NCBI GenBank assembly: GCA_039801465.1
Contig: JBDRUT010000014.1
Span: forward strand, 1-43,821
Direction of reading: 5' to 3'
DNA: 43,821 nt
Source: JAOABV01 sp039801465
Lineage (GTDB): Bacteria > Hydrothermota > Tepidihabitantia > Tepidihabitantales > CAIPLT01
How positions within the stretch are numbered: the stretch's first letter is position 1; each line of letters starts with the position of its first letter. Positions 16,441 through 24,111 of the stretch are shown here, piece after piece. The notes beneath the pieces were generated by a model. That model did no database searches. It was not told where the DNA came from and saw only the letters and a list, made by a program, of their open reading frames with translations. Position numbers and translations under genes: made by a program.

Positions 16441-18753
16441 TTATTGGACAGGGAGAATGAAGCCAAGCATTCCTTTACCCAAAGATACTTCGGGTATCTT
16501 TTTTATTCGTACTTTGAAATCATACGCCCATTTTGTTCCTAAACGATTGATATTGATAATTGCTTCCCAACAGTGCAAATCTTTCCAAATAGATATATTA
16601 TAATCAGTTAATTTCTTTTCTTTAAAGTTATAGCCTGAAGTAAAATCAAGATGCCAGGATTTGGGTATTAAAGAAAGTGTTATGTTAAGCATATTGGCGT
16701 ATGACTTTAATGGTGAAAAGCCGTCACTACTTGCGATATATAGATGAGTTAGTGTAATTTTGATTCCGCGTTCTTCATTAGTAGTTGTATCGGTTTTCGT
16801 CAATAGATAATTGAAAAAAGAGTTTATCGATAGTTCTGAGATACGAATTTTTTTTAATGGTTTTAGTTGCCAGGGATAATTCATTGTGAGAGAAGATTGT
16901 AATTGAAGGTTATCCTGATTAAGCGGATAAATATCGGCATTAATAGCAAGTGGCGATAATTCTTTTGTCTTAAAATCATAGTTTGATTGAAATCCAATAA
17001 AAGCTATATCTCGTTTAATGTATTCGCGGTGAAGATGTCGGGGTTGTTTTAATTTAAATGTTGTATCCTCAATCATCGTATCTTGAGTTAGTACTCTTGC
17101 CGGTTTAGAAAATTTACCTTGGAAATAGTTATTTAATCCAAACCCAAGACTTAAATTCTGTGGGGTCGTATCAATGCGTGGGATCCCCCAGATACCATAA
17201 TGTTTTGTCAAGGGTGTTAGATTTAATGCAATTCCGGGTGAAATTTTATGTAAAATACTGTTAATCCTTAAGATTCCAATTTCGAAAAGCCGGAAAAGAG
17301 TTATATCAGAATTAAGGTTAAAATCATATACTACTTGAGTTAATGTCGTATCCGTATAATTGATAGTATGATTATAACTAATTGCCTCATTAATATTTAG
17401 TGTGCCCAAAAAATTCTGCGCAGTAGAAAATCCAGTGCCAGCTCTAAACTCTCGAGCGGATAAAGTAGTATTAGCAATTTCTTTAGAAAATTTATAACTG
17501 GTTGATATGGGTAAATCAAAAGTTCCAATCAATGTTTTGGGATTTGCTAAAGAAAATCGACCGCTTAATAAGCGAGTAATATTTTTTCGAAGAATCGGAT
17601 TGGTTGCAGTAGAATCAGAAATCCGTTCCATGTTGACAAAACCGATACCCGGTGTGATACTCCAATTTGAAATTAGAGGAACACGATAAAAGTTTATTTG
17701 CCAAGCAGGTAATTTCCAATCAGTGATTGATTTTTCAAAATCTCGTCTTTGTTCCAATAATAGATTACTTCGGCCAATTTTCTTAAAATCGCGATTGAGC
17801 GAAATTTGCGAATAGAGTTCTTTTTTGAGCCACTGCACTTGATTTTCTGCATAATCTGGCAAATATGTCTGGTCACTTTGATAATCAATGTAAGCATCTA
17901 AATTAGACTTTAATAAAAACTTAGAAGTATGTTTTGTGTTGATACTGTAGCGATGGCGTTTTGTTTGCGATTCGTAAATATATGAAAGTAAGAGTTGACC
18001 ACGCGCATAAGGGTTAACTATATAGACTCCTTCAAGTTTTGGTTGGAAGCCTTTTTTTTCCATTGCATCCAATGCAAAAGTTAAGTCAGCATAATCGTTA
18101 ATCACTAAATAATAGGATACACCTTTGAGATAAATACCTTCAGTTTTGGATTGGCCAATTCTGAAAGGTAAAAGACCAGATTTTCGGTCTTTCCCAATTG
18201 GAAAAAACCAAAATGGCGCTGCCAAAATTGGAATTTTACTGACTTTTAAGACAATCGGTTGAGTTATTGCCATATCATTAAGAAAGACTTTAAGCCGTTT
18301 TCCATAAAAATGATAATGTGGTGGATTTTTATCACAGGTCGTATAATAACCATCCGCAACTTGTAAAGTTTTTTCTTTAATTAACCAGAGTTCTTGACCT
18401 TGAAAAAATCCATCCGCAATCGAAGTCTTGGCTCTAAACATTACACCTTTTTTAGTTTTTAAGTTATAATGAAGCTCTATACCATCAATTTTATCAGTAG
18501 CGGTTGAAAAATGGACATTTTTATAAGCGCTGAGAGTTTTAGTTTTTAAGTTGTATTCAATTGAGTCGGCTTTGACTTCAAGGTCAGTGTAATTTACTTG
18601 TGCAGAATCAAGTAAAATTATACGCTCATCTTGTGGAAGATATATAATGTTTTTACTTGAATAATGGACAATTTTAGTAGTTTCAGATTTAACTGCGGAA
18701 TGTGCTGTGTCTAATTGAACAAAACAAAAAATAATCCAAAGATTAATAATCAT
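16441..18753 (-). CDS. lptD: LPS-assembly protein LptD/OstA-like outer-membrane protein
   Basis: Outer-membrane beta-barrel that inserts lipopolysaccharide into the outer leaflet. It has 770 residues with an N-terminal signal peptide (MIINLWIIFCFVQLDTAHS), an OstA/LptA-like beta-jellyroll region (residues ~30-170, with ADSIEYNLKTKTLSAYKNVH and repeated strand patterns), then the LptD signature around residue 185-205 (ILAAPFWFFPIGKDRKSGLL) and a long alternating-strand barrel to the end. It ends with GKGMLGFILPVQ. The family is divergent, so the symbol rests on architecture and the PFWFFPIG...SGLL motif. It lies 12 nt after the endonuclease III-like gene. It shows that the organism is diderm. 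Confidence 0.82.
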   Translation of the reverse strand: MIINLWIIFCFVQLDTAHSAVKSETTKIVHYSSKNIIYLPQDERIILLDSAQVNYTDLEVKADSIEYNLKTKTLSAYKNVHFSTATDKIDGIELHYNLKTKKGVMFRAKTSIADGFFQGQELWLIKEKTLQVADGYYTTCDKNPPHYHFYGKRLKVFLNDMAITQPIVLKVSKIPILAAPFWFFPIGKDRKSGLLPFRIGQSKTEGIYLKGVSYYLVINDYADLTFALDAMEKKGFQPKLEGVYIVNPYARGQLLLSYIYESQTKRHRYSINTKHTSKFLLKSNLDAYIDYQSDQTYLPDYAENQVQWLKKELYSQISLNRDFKKIGRSNLLLEQRRDFEKSITDWKLPAWQINFYRVPLISNWSITPGIGFVNMERISDSTATNPILRKNITRLLSGRFSLANPKTLIGTFDLPISTSYKFSKEIANTTLSAREFRAGTGFSTAQNFLGTLNINEAISYNHTINYTDTTLTQVVYDFNLNSDITLFRLFEIGILRINSILHKISPGIALNLTPLTKHYGIWGIPRIDTTPQNLSLGFGLNNYFQGKFSKPARVLTQDTMIEDTTFKLKQPRHLHREYIKRDIAFIGFQSNYDFKTKELSPLAINADIYPLNQDNLQLQSSLTMNYPWQLKPLKKIRISELSINSFFNYLLTKTDTTTNEERGIKITLTHLYIASSDGFSPLKSYANMLNITLSLIPKSWHLDFTSGYNFKEKKLTDYNISIWKDLHCWEAIININRLGTKWAYDFKVRIKKIPEVSLGKGMLGFILPVQ

Positions 18754-18765
18754 TTGTTATTCAAG

Positions 18766-19473
18766 TTATTTGGCATAAAAGATATTGCTGTTTAATGGGC
18801 AATAAGTACAATTAGGTTTAGTGCGGCAAAAATCCTTGGCTAATTTAACGATTAGTGCATGATATTCCTGATAGAGTTTAACCGATTTGGGTAGATGTGC
18901 AACAAAGAATTTCTGGATATCCGCATAAGTTGCTTTGTTGTCGAGAAATTTATGACGTGAGAATACTCGTCGAGTATACGTGTCAACAACAAAAACAGGT
19001 TTATTTAAGGCATACAGTAAAATTGAATCTGCAGTCTCATCTCCAATTCCAGAAATTGCCAAAAGTTCTTGTCTTAAGACAGATGGTTTTTGTTTCCTTA
19101 AATTCTCGATGTTCCCGGCATAATTTTTAATAATAAAATCGAGTAATGCCTTAAGTCGTTTTGCCTTAATACGATAGAATCCCGAGGGTCTTATTAATTG
19201 ATATAATTGAGATGTTGAAATTGTCCAGAGATTTTTAGGATTTAATAGATTATATGCCTTAAGATTTTCAATTGCTCTTTCAACATTTCGCCAGGCAGTA
19301 TTCTGAGTTAAAACTGCGCCAACAATAACTTCAAAATCTGATTCTGCAGGCCACCAGTTTTGTGGTCCATAGTAATCAAAAAGTTTTTGATATACCAAGA
19401 ATACAGGAAAACGCAGAATGTGTTTTTTATGATGATACTTCTGCTTAAAAATTATTTTCTTTTTAGATGACAA
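18766..19473 (-). CDS. Endonuclease III-family DNA glycosylase, MagIII-like
   Basis: HhH-GPD base-excision repair glycosylase of 235 residues. LTQNTAWRNVERAI (55-68), the helix-hairpin-helix SGIGDETADSILLYA (141-155) and VVDTYTRRVFSRH with catalytic Asp164 place it in the endonuclease III family. The lysine that makes endonuclease III a lyase is replaced by Glu146, and of the four Fe-S cysteines only C216, C222 and C225 are present; the fourth position is lost in PLNSNIFYAK. This matches monofunctional relatives such as Helicobacter MagIII (3-methyladenine glycosylase), so an alkylated-base substrate is more likely than thymine glycol. It appears to start with TTG at 19473. It is followed closely by lptD. 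Confidence 0.82.
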   Translation of the reverse strand: MSSKKKIIFKQKYHHKKHILRFPVFLVYQKLFDYYGPQNWWPAESDFEVIVGAVLTQNTAWRNVERAIENLKAYNLLNPKNLWTISTSQLYQLIRPSGFYRIKAKRLKALLDFIIKNYAGNIENLRKQKPSVLRQELLAISGIGDETADSILLYALNKPVFVVDTYTRRVFSRHKFLDNKATYADIQKFFVAHLPKSVKLYQEYHALIVKLAKDFCRTKPNCTYCPLNSNIFYAK

Positions 19474-19551
19474 TATTATCTATAAAATTTAAGTTTGTAA
19501 ATCTTTATTGTTATTGTTTTATTATCCAATTACCGTATCATAACAATTTGC

Positions 19552-21639
19552 TCAGAATCCTTCAGTTGCTTTGAAATCAGGAGTTTGAAATTCTTGAAGC
19601 GGTTCGCCTTTTTTATGGAACAGACACTCATTTTTTTGTTCATGTCCTAAAATGAAAACCTCATTTCTAATCTTGGGGCATTGTGGAGTTGCTAACATTC
19701 CAGTTAAATCACAAACTTTGACAGTGGTAACACTGTCCGGTGCGGGAAAATCATTTCCGGCGAGAAGATTAGAAATCCTATTCATAAAATCAGCCCAAAT
19801 TGGCGCTGCAACACCACCGCCGGTTGCATTGTGAAATATTGTCTTCTTTTGGTCATAACCAACCCAAACACCACAAACACAATCCGGTGTATAACCAATA
19901 AACCAAGTATCCGTATAATCGTCAGTGGTTCCAGTTTTACCAGCAGCGGGATAACTAAATCCCAATTTTCTGATTGCATAACCGGTTCCTTCATCAATGA
20001 CACTTTTAAGCATATCAGTAACAACATAAGACACGCTAGCATTAATCACTGGTTCAACTTCTATTGTATTTTCTTCTATAATATGTCCATCAGCATCAGT
20101 AATTTTAAGAATATACATTGGTTTTGTCTTATAACCGCCTGAAGCTAGTACACTATAGGCACAAGTCATATCAATCAATGAAACATCACAAGAGCCAAGG
20201 GCTAAAGAATATACAGGCTGAAGTCGAGTACTTATGCCCATTCGGGTTGCATATTGTACAACAACTTCAGGACTAATTTTACTGATTAAGCGGACCGCAA
20301 CAACATTTCGGGATAATGCTAATGCACGACGCAAGGTCATTTTGCCCATAAATCGATGGTCAAAGTTTACTGGAGTGTAAGGTTGAGGAACACCGGGAAT
20401 GTTAATCGTAATTGGTTCATCTAATTCTAAATCAGCAGGTGTAAAACCTTGGTCAATAGCTGCAGTATAGACAAATGGCTTAAACGCTGAACCGGCTTGC
20501 CTTCTTGCTTGCGTTGCGCGATTAAAAGGACTTTGGCGGAAATCACGACCACCAACCATTGCTCGAATATAGCCTGTTTTGGGGTCAATGACAACTAAGG
20601 CACCTTGAAGATAATTTGGTTTTAAGAGCGTATCTTTTGTCGCAAGTGTATCATATCGTGATTTTTTATTAGGAAGATTGAAATCCCTCTCAATTCGTTC
20701 TATATTAGCTAAAAGTGCTTGGTTGGCACTTTGTTGCATATCTAAATCTAATGTCGTATAAACGGTTGCGCCACTTTTATAAATGAAATCATCACCGTAG
20801 CAACTTGATAAGTACTTTCTTATCTCTTCAACAAAATACGGAGCTTCATTTTTTAGTGCGGTTTTAGGTAATACACCTAACGGAGCAGAAAGTGCTTGTT
20901 CTAATTGTGTTTGAGAAATTTTTTTGGCTTTATACAACATTCTTAAAAAGAGATTTCGTCGTTTTAATGCTGCAGAAGGATTTACATATGGAGAATAGAG
21001 ATGTGGTGCTTTGGGTAAAGCCGCGATGAGAGCACATTCAGCAAGATTAAGCTCTTTTACTGATTTATTAAAATAAGTTTGTGCTGCGGCTTCCACACCG
21101 TAGACACCATGACCAAAATATACCTGGTTTAAATACATTTCCAAAATCTCATCTTTTGAATAGTTGCGTTCTAATTCAAAGGCTAATAATGCTTCTTTTA
21201 TTTTGCGAGCAATTGTCTTTTCTTGAGTTAAAAACATATTCCGGGCTAACTGTTGTGTGATTGTGCTGGCTCCTTGGGCAAAACGAAAAGACTTTAGATT
21301 ACGAAGCGTAGCACCAAAAAATCGGACAATGTCAATGCCCCAATGGGAATAAAATCTTTTATCTTCAACAACAATTAAAGCATCTTTAAGCATTTGAGGA
21401 ATTTGATTTAAAGGAACTGGAGTTCGATGCTGTTGAAAGAATTCGCAGATTAATCTTCCTTTACAATCGAGTAGTTTTGTTGAAGCCGGTGCCTGATAAT
21501 TTTTAACTTCCTCAGGTGATGGTAGACCAGTACGTAAACGGACAATGCCTGCAAAAATTATACCGCCAATAAAAGATAAAAGGATAATAATCAATAAAAT
21601 TAAATTTCGAATTTTTCTTTTTGACTTGGTTGACTTCAT
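19552..21639 (-). CDS. mrcA: Class A penicillin-binding protein 1A (transglycosylase/transpeptidase)
   Basis: Bifunctional peptidoglycan synthase anchored in the inner membrane by one N-terminal segment (residues ~12-33). The GT51 domain has VVEDKRFYSHWGID with catalytic Glu92, GASTITQQLARN at 123-134 and RKIKEALLAFELE. The transpeptidase has SAFK at 384-387 with nucleophile Ser384, SRN at 443-445 and KTGTT at 568-572. The 695-residue length is normal. The C-terminal tail carries paired Cys residues (VCDLTGMLATPQC). It is transcribed alone from a consensus promoter 6 nt upstream of its ATG, divergent from queD. Confidence 0.94.
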   Translation of the reverse strand: MKSTKSKRKIRNLILLIIILLSFIGGIIFAGIVRLRTGLPSPEEVKNYQAPASTKLLDCKGRLICEFFQQHRTPVPLNQIPQMLKDALIVVEDKRFYSHWGIDIVRFFGATLRNLKSFRFAQGASTITQQLARNMFLTQEKTIARKIKEALLAFELERNYSKDEILEMYLNQVYFGHGVYGVEAAAQTYFNKSVKELNLAECALIAALPKAPHLYSPYVNPSAALKRRNLFLRMLYKAKKISQTQLEQALSAPLGVLPKTALKNEAPYFVEEIRKYLSSCYGDDFIYKSGATVYTTLDLDMQQSANQALLANIERIERDFNLPNKKSRYDTLATKDTLLKPNYLQGALVVIDPKTGYIRAMVGGRDFRQSPFNRATQARRQAGSAFKPFVYTAAIDQGFTPADLELDEPITINIPGVPQPYTPVNFDHRFMGKMTLRRALALSRNVVAVRLISKISPEVVVQYATRMGISTRLQPVYSLALGSCDVSLIDMTCAYSVLASGGYKTKPMYILKITDADGHIIEENTIEVEPVINASVSYVVTDMLKSVIDEGTGYAIRKLGFSYPAAGKTGTTDDYTDTWFIGYTPDCVCGVWVGYDQKKTIFHNATGGGVAAPIWADFMNRISNLLAGNDFPAPDSVTTVKVCDLTGMLATPQCPKIRNEVFILGHEQKNECLFHKKGEPLQEFQTPDFKATEGF

Positions 21640-21645
21640 ATGGCA

Positions 21646-21674
21646 ATTATAATTTTATAAATAATAAATGTCAA
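21646..21674 (-). promoter_or_regulatory. PBP1A promoter
   Basis: On the reverse strand a perfect TTGACA (21669-21674), 17-nt spacer and TATAAT (21646-21651). The ATG is 6 nt further on, with no Shine-Dalgarno site: the clearest leaderless case in the window. Confidence 0.8.
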
Positions 21675-21784
21675 CAATTGACTAGGTGTGATAATTTTAT
21701 CTTTGATAAAGAGTTCCATTGTTTTGGATAAATAAACAGCATCTTGTTAACAAATCATTCCGGTTATTACGGTTTTTTTAACAC

Positions 21785-21814
21785 TTGACTTTTGCTTTTG
21801 TTTTGTTTTACTTT
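21785..21814 (+). promoter_or_regulatory. queD promoter
   Basis: TTGACT (21785-21790) with TACTTT at 21809-21814 (18-nt spacer; overlapping TTACTT gives 17). The queD ATG at 21818 follows within 3-4 nt, implying a leaderless start. Confidence 0.5.
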
Positions 21815-21817
21815 ATT

Positions 21818-22177
21818 ATGGCTTGGACAATTATCGTTAAACAGAAATTTAGTTCAGCACATTATCTTAAAGACTATCAAGGTAAATGTGAAGAGTTACA
21901 TGGGCATAATTATTTAATTGTTGTTTACATAACCGGTCCCAAAATACCAAAATCAGGAATGTTATATGATTTTAGAAAGATTAAGGAATATCTGAAAACA
22001 ATTCTGCCTGACCATAAATGTTTAAATGATATCTATAATTTTAATCCAACCACAGAAAATTTAGCAAAATATTTTTATGATAAGATCAAGAAAAGATATC
22101 CAGTTACAAAGGTAGAAATTTGGGAAAACGAAAATCAGGGCAGTGTTTACGAGCCTAAAGCCAAAAGAAAAAATTAG
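21818..22177 (+). CDS. queD: 6-pyruvoyl-tetrahydropterin synthase/QueD family protein
   Basis: Likely 6-carboxy-tetrahydropterin synthase, which makes the queuosine precursor from dihydroneopterin triphosphate. Starting at ATG 21818 the 119-residue protein begins MAWTIIVKQKFSSAHYL; the zinc-binding His are in SSAHYL and HGHNY, the catalytic Cys is in GKCEEL, and VEIWENENQGSVYEP carries the pterin-binding Glu. The longer frame from 21785 would translate the promoter itself and is rejected. No queC, queE or folE is nearby, so pathway membership is inferred from family. The gene converges on nfo. Confidence 0.87.
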   Translation: MAWTIIVKQKFSSAHYLKDYQGKCEELHGHNYLIVVYITGPKIPKSGMLYDFRKIKEYLKTILPDHKCLNDIYNFNPTTENLAKYFYDKIKKRYPVTKVEIWENENQGSVYEPKAKRKN

Positions 22178-22290
22178 TTAAATCTTAACTAATGGGATTA
22201 TTACATTAGGTTTAGATTCGATCCGTAAAGGTATCCAGGCTGGTTTGGTCAAAAGAAAATTAGTTAAATCTTAACTAATGAGGTTATTAC
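22162..22290. repeat. Duplicated hairpin segment between queD and nfo
   Basis: The segment 22162-22204 is repeated almost exactly at 22250-22290. Each copy contains the inverted repeat ATTAGTTAA-ATC-TTAACTAAT (22173-22193 and 22259-22279) flanked by AAAAGAAA on one side and TTATTAC on the other. The first copy holds the last codons and stop of queD; the second holds the last codons and stop of nfo on the other strand. The hairpins may act as bidirectional terminators between the convergent genes. Confidence 0.75.
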
Positions 22291-23106
22291 CTTCATATTT
22301 TTTAAATCTTCTTTGTCGTTAGTTCTTGGTGTTTCCATAATTCCCGGTAAATGCTTCAGAAGTGGGTGATTGATGATATTTCTAAATCCTTCTAAACCGA
22401 TTTTGCCTTCGCCAATATGCCAATGGCGGTCGATTCTTGAACCTAAATCAGTTTTAGAATCATTAAGATGGAGAAGATGTAATCTTTTTAAGCCGATAAG
22501 TTCATCAAATTCTTTCAAGGTTTTATCTAAACCAGATTTAGAATGAATTGGGTAACCGGCTTCAAAGATATGAGCAGTATCTAAAACAACCCCAAGTCGA
22601 TTTTTATCATCAACATCGTCAAAAATTGTTTTTATATGAGTAAAATTATAACCAATTTCTGTACCCATTCCTGATGTGTTTTCTAATAGCAAGATAACAG
22701 AATTTTTGATCTTAATAAATGCCTGATTTATCCCCTCGGATACTCTTTTTAATCCATCTTGTTCTGAAGATGACATCCGACTACCAATGTGCATTATCAA
22801 AAATTGTGCAGATAGAAATTCAGTTCGTTCTAATTCGGTTATAAGTGAAAATAAAGACTTCTTGAATAATTCTTTATCCGGGCTTGCTAAATTGGGTAGA
22901 TAGGGCATATGGACATAAATAGGACTGAGTTCGGTTTCTGCAATTTTTTGTTGGAATTCTTTTACATCGTCTTTGTCTAAAGGAGGATACTGCCAACCAC
23001 GAGGATTTCTTGAAAAAAGTTGAATTGTCTGGCAACGTTTTTTTAAGGCGCGGTCAACTACCTTCCGAAAGCCGCCGGTGATTGAAATGTGAAATCCAAA
23101 CCGCAT
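22264..23106 (-). CDS. nfo: Endonuclease IV (AP endonuclease)
   Basis: Zn-dependent AP endonuclease that cuts 5' of abasic sites; acts after glycosylases such as the one at 18766-19473. The 280-residue TIM-barrel protein begins MRFGFHISITGGFRKVVDRA and shows metal ligands in LIMHIGS, LLENTSGMGTEIG, VVLDTAHIFEAGY, LHLNDSK, DRHWHIGEGKIGLEGF and IMETPR. Its last residues (TSLVKI) and stop lie inside the second copy of the duplicated hairpin segment, so the C-terminus was shaped by that duplication or was its source. Confidence 0.95.
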   Translation of the reverse strand: MRFGFHISITGGFRKVVDRALKKRCQTIQLFSRNPRGWQYPPLDKDDVKEFQQKIAETELSPIYVHMPYLPNLASPDKELFKKSLFSLITELERTEFLSAQFLIMHIGSRMSSSEQDGLKRVSEGINQAFIKIKNSVILLLENTSGMGTEIGYNFTHIKTIFDDVDDKNRLGVVLDTAHIFEAGYPIHSKSGLDKTLKEFDELIGLKRLHLLHLNDSKTDLGSRIDRHWHIGEGKIGLEGFRNIINHPLLKHLPGIMETPRTNDKEDLKNMKVITSLVKI

Positions 23107-23162
23107 TTTCTTTATCAGTTAATTTTGTGCTTTATAAAAGTAGTTGTTGTATATTTTATTTG

Positions 23163-23951
23163 CTATTTTTCTTTCTCGAAAGATTTTTCCTTCTTATATC
23201 CTTTAGGCGGTTCGAATACAGATAGCTTAAGTTCTTCTTGACGAATCTCTTCAAATTCGTATGAACTTCGGATATTACCCTTTTCGTATTCAACAATCTT
23301 AACCGGCATACCAAAATACATATTATCTTTTTTCTCGGTTTCAATGATATGAAGAGTAGAAGCAAAATCTTTTGCTATCTGTTCAAAAAATACTTTCATT
23401 TTATCAAAGACTTTGATGTCTTCTGGTTTTAGACCAATTTTTTTCCAATCAGTTGACCAGAGTTCCATAACCTTTTTACCTTCAATAATGCCGTCATATT
23501 TATCACAAAGCCATTGATTGACTTTTTCGCCACTTGAAACTTTTTTGAAAATCATGTTAGATTTCTCGGCTACTCCCTTTTTCATCATTTTTTCCATTTT
23601 TTGTCGTTGTTCGGCCGGTAAATTTTTTAGTGCTTGTTCCATAATGCTCGTTGCTTCTTTCATCATTTCTTGCATTTTTTCCAAATCTTCTTTGGTAAAC
23701 TCGGTATAGGATTTTTTCTTATGGTCTATCATCCAAAAAATTTCTTGGTCAGCACGAAAGATTGTTGTTATATCAGATTTCTCGGCTTTCACATCGATTC
23801 GTATACATTCTTCGCTAAGATAAGTAGTTTGCTTCATCGGCTTTTCTTTCGGCTTTGTTAAATCTTGAATTTGAGCAGTCATTACAATATCTGCGTAGTT
23901 GAAGGTTATAATGGTAATAACACCAATCAGACCGTATTTTATTAACTTCAT
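23163..23951 (-). CDS. Exported DUF4412-like protein
   Basis: A 262-residue protein with a Sec signal peptide (MKLIKYGLIGVITIITFNYA). The mature part fits the DUF4412 type: an early SEECIRIDVKAEKSDITTIFR strand pair, IDHKKKSYTEF, a long charged amphipathic helix rich in Met and Lys (about residues 90-135), then KYDGIIEGKKVMELWSTDW and a C-terminal FEPPKGYKK. Family function is unknown. The start ATG at 23949-23951 has GGAGG just upstream; an in-frame ATG 15 nt earlier would translate that ribosome-binding site. It is the only gene of its transcript. Confidence 0.78.
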   Translation of the reverse strand: MKLIKYGLIGVITIITFNYADIVMTAQIQDLTKPKEKPMKQTTYLSEECIRIDVKAEKSDITTIFRADQEIFWMIDHKKKSYTEFTKEDLEKMQEMMKEATSIMEQALKNLPAEQRQKMEKMMKKGVAEKSNMIFKKVSSGEKVNQWLCDKYDGIIEGKKVMELWSTDWKKIGLKPEDIKVFDKMKVFFEQIAKDFASTLHIIETEKKDNMYFGMPVKIVEYEKGNIRSSYEFEEIRQEELKLSVFEPPKGYKKEKSFEKEK

Positions 23952-23987
23952 TTTTCCTCCAGACATACAATGGTATTTATTTTATTT

Positions 23988-24016
23988 ACTATAGATTATT
24001 ATTGTCAACTTGTCAA
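23988..24016 (-). promoter_or_regulatory. Promoter of the DUF4412-like gene
   Basis: On the reverse strand TTGACA (24011-24016), 17 nt, TATAGT (23988-23993). A second TTGACA overlaps 9 nt downstream. The leader is about 35 nt and carries a GGAGG site. Confidence 0.65.
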
Positions 24017-24061
24017 GAGTTGTTTTCAATTAACATTCAGAAATTTTTGTTTTTTACAAAA

Positions 24062-24092
24062 CAAAGCCCCTGGTATTATACCAGGGGCTTTG
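24062..24092 (-). terminator. Intrinsic terminator of the surface-protein operon
   Basis: CAAAGCCCCTGGTAT and ATACCAGGGGCTTTG are perfectly complementary over 15 bp around a single central base, followed on the reverse strand by TTTTGT. It lies 20 nt after the stop of the PQQ lipoprotein gene and is the strongest terminator in the window. Confidence 0.9.
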
Positions 24093-24111
24093 ACTCATTT
24101 ATTTTATGGAG

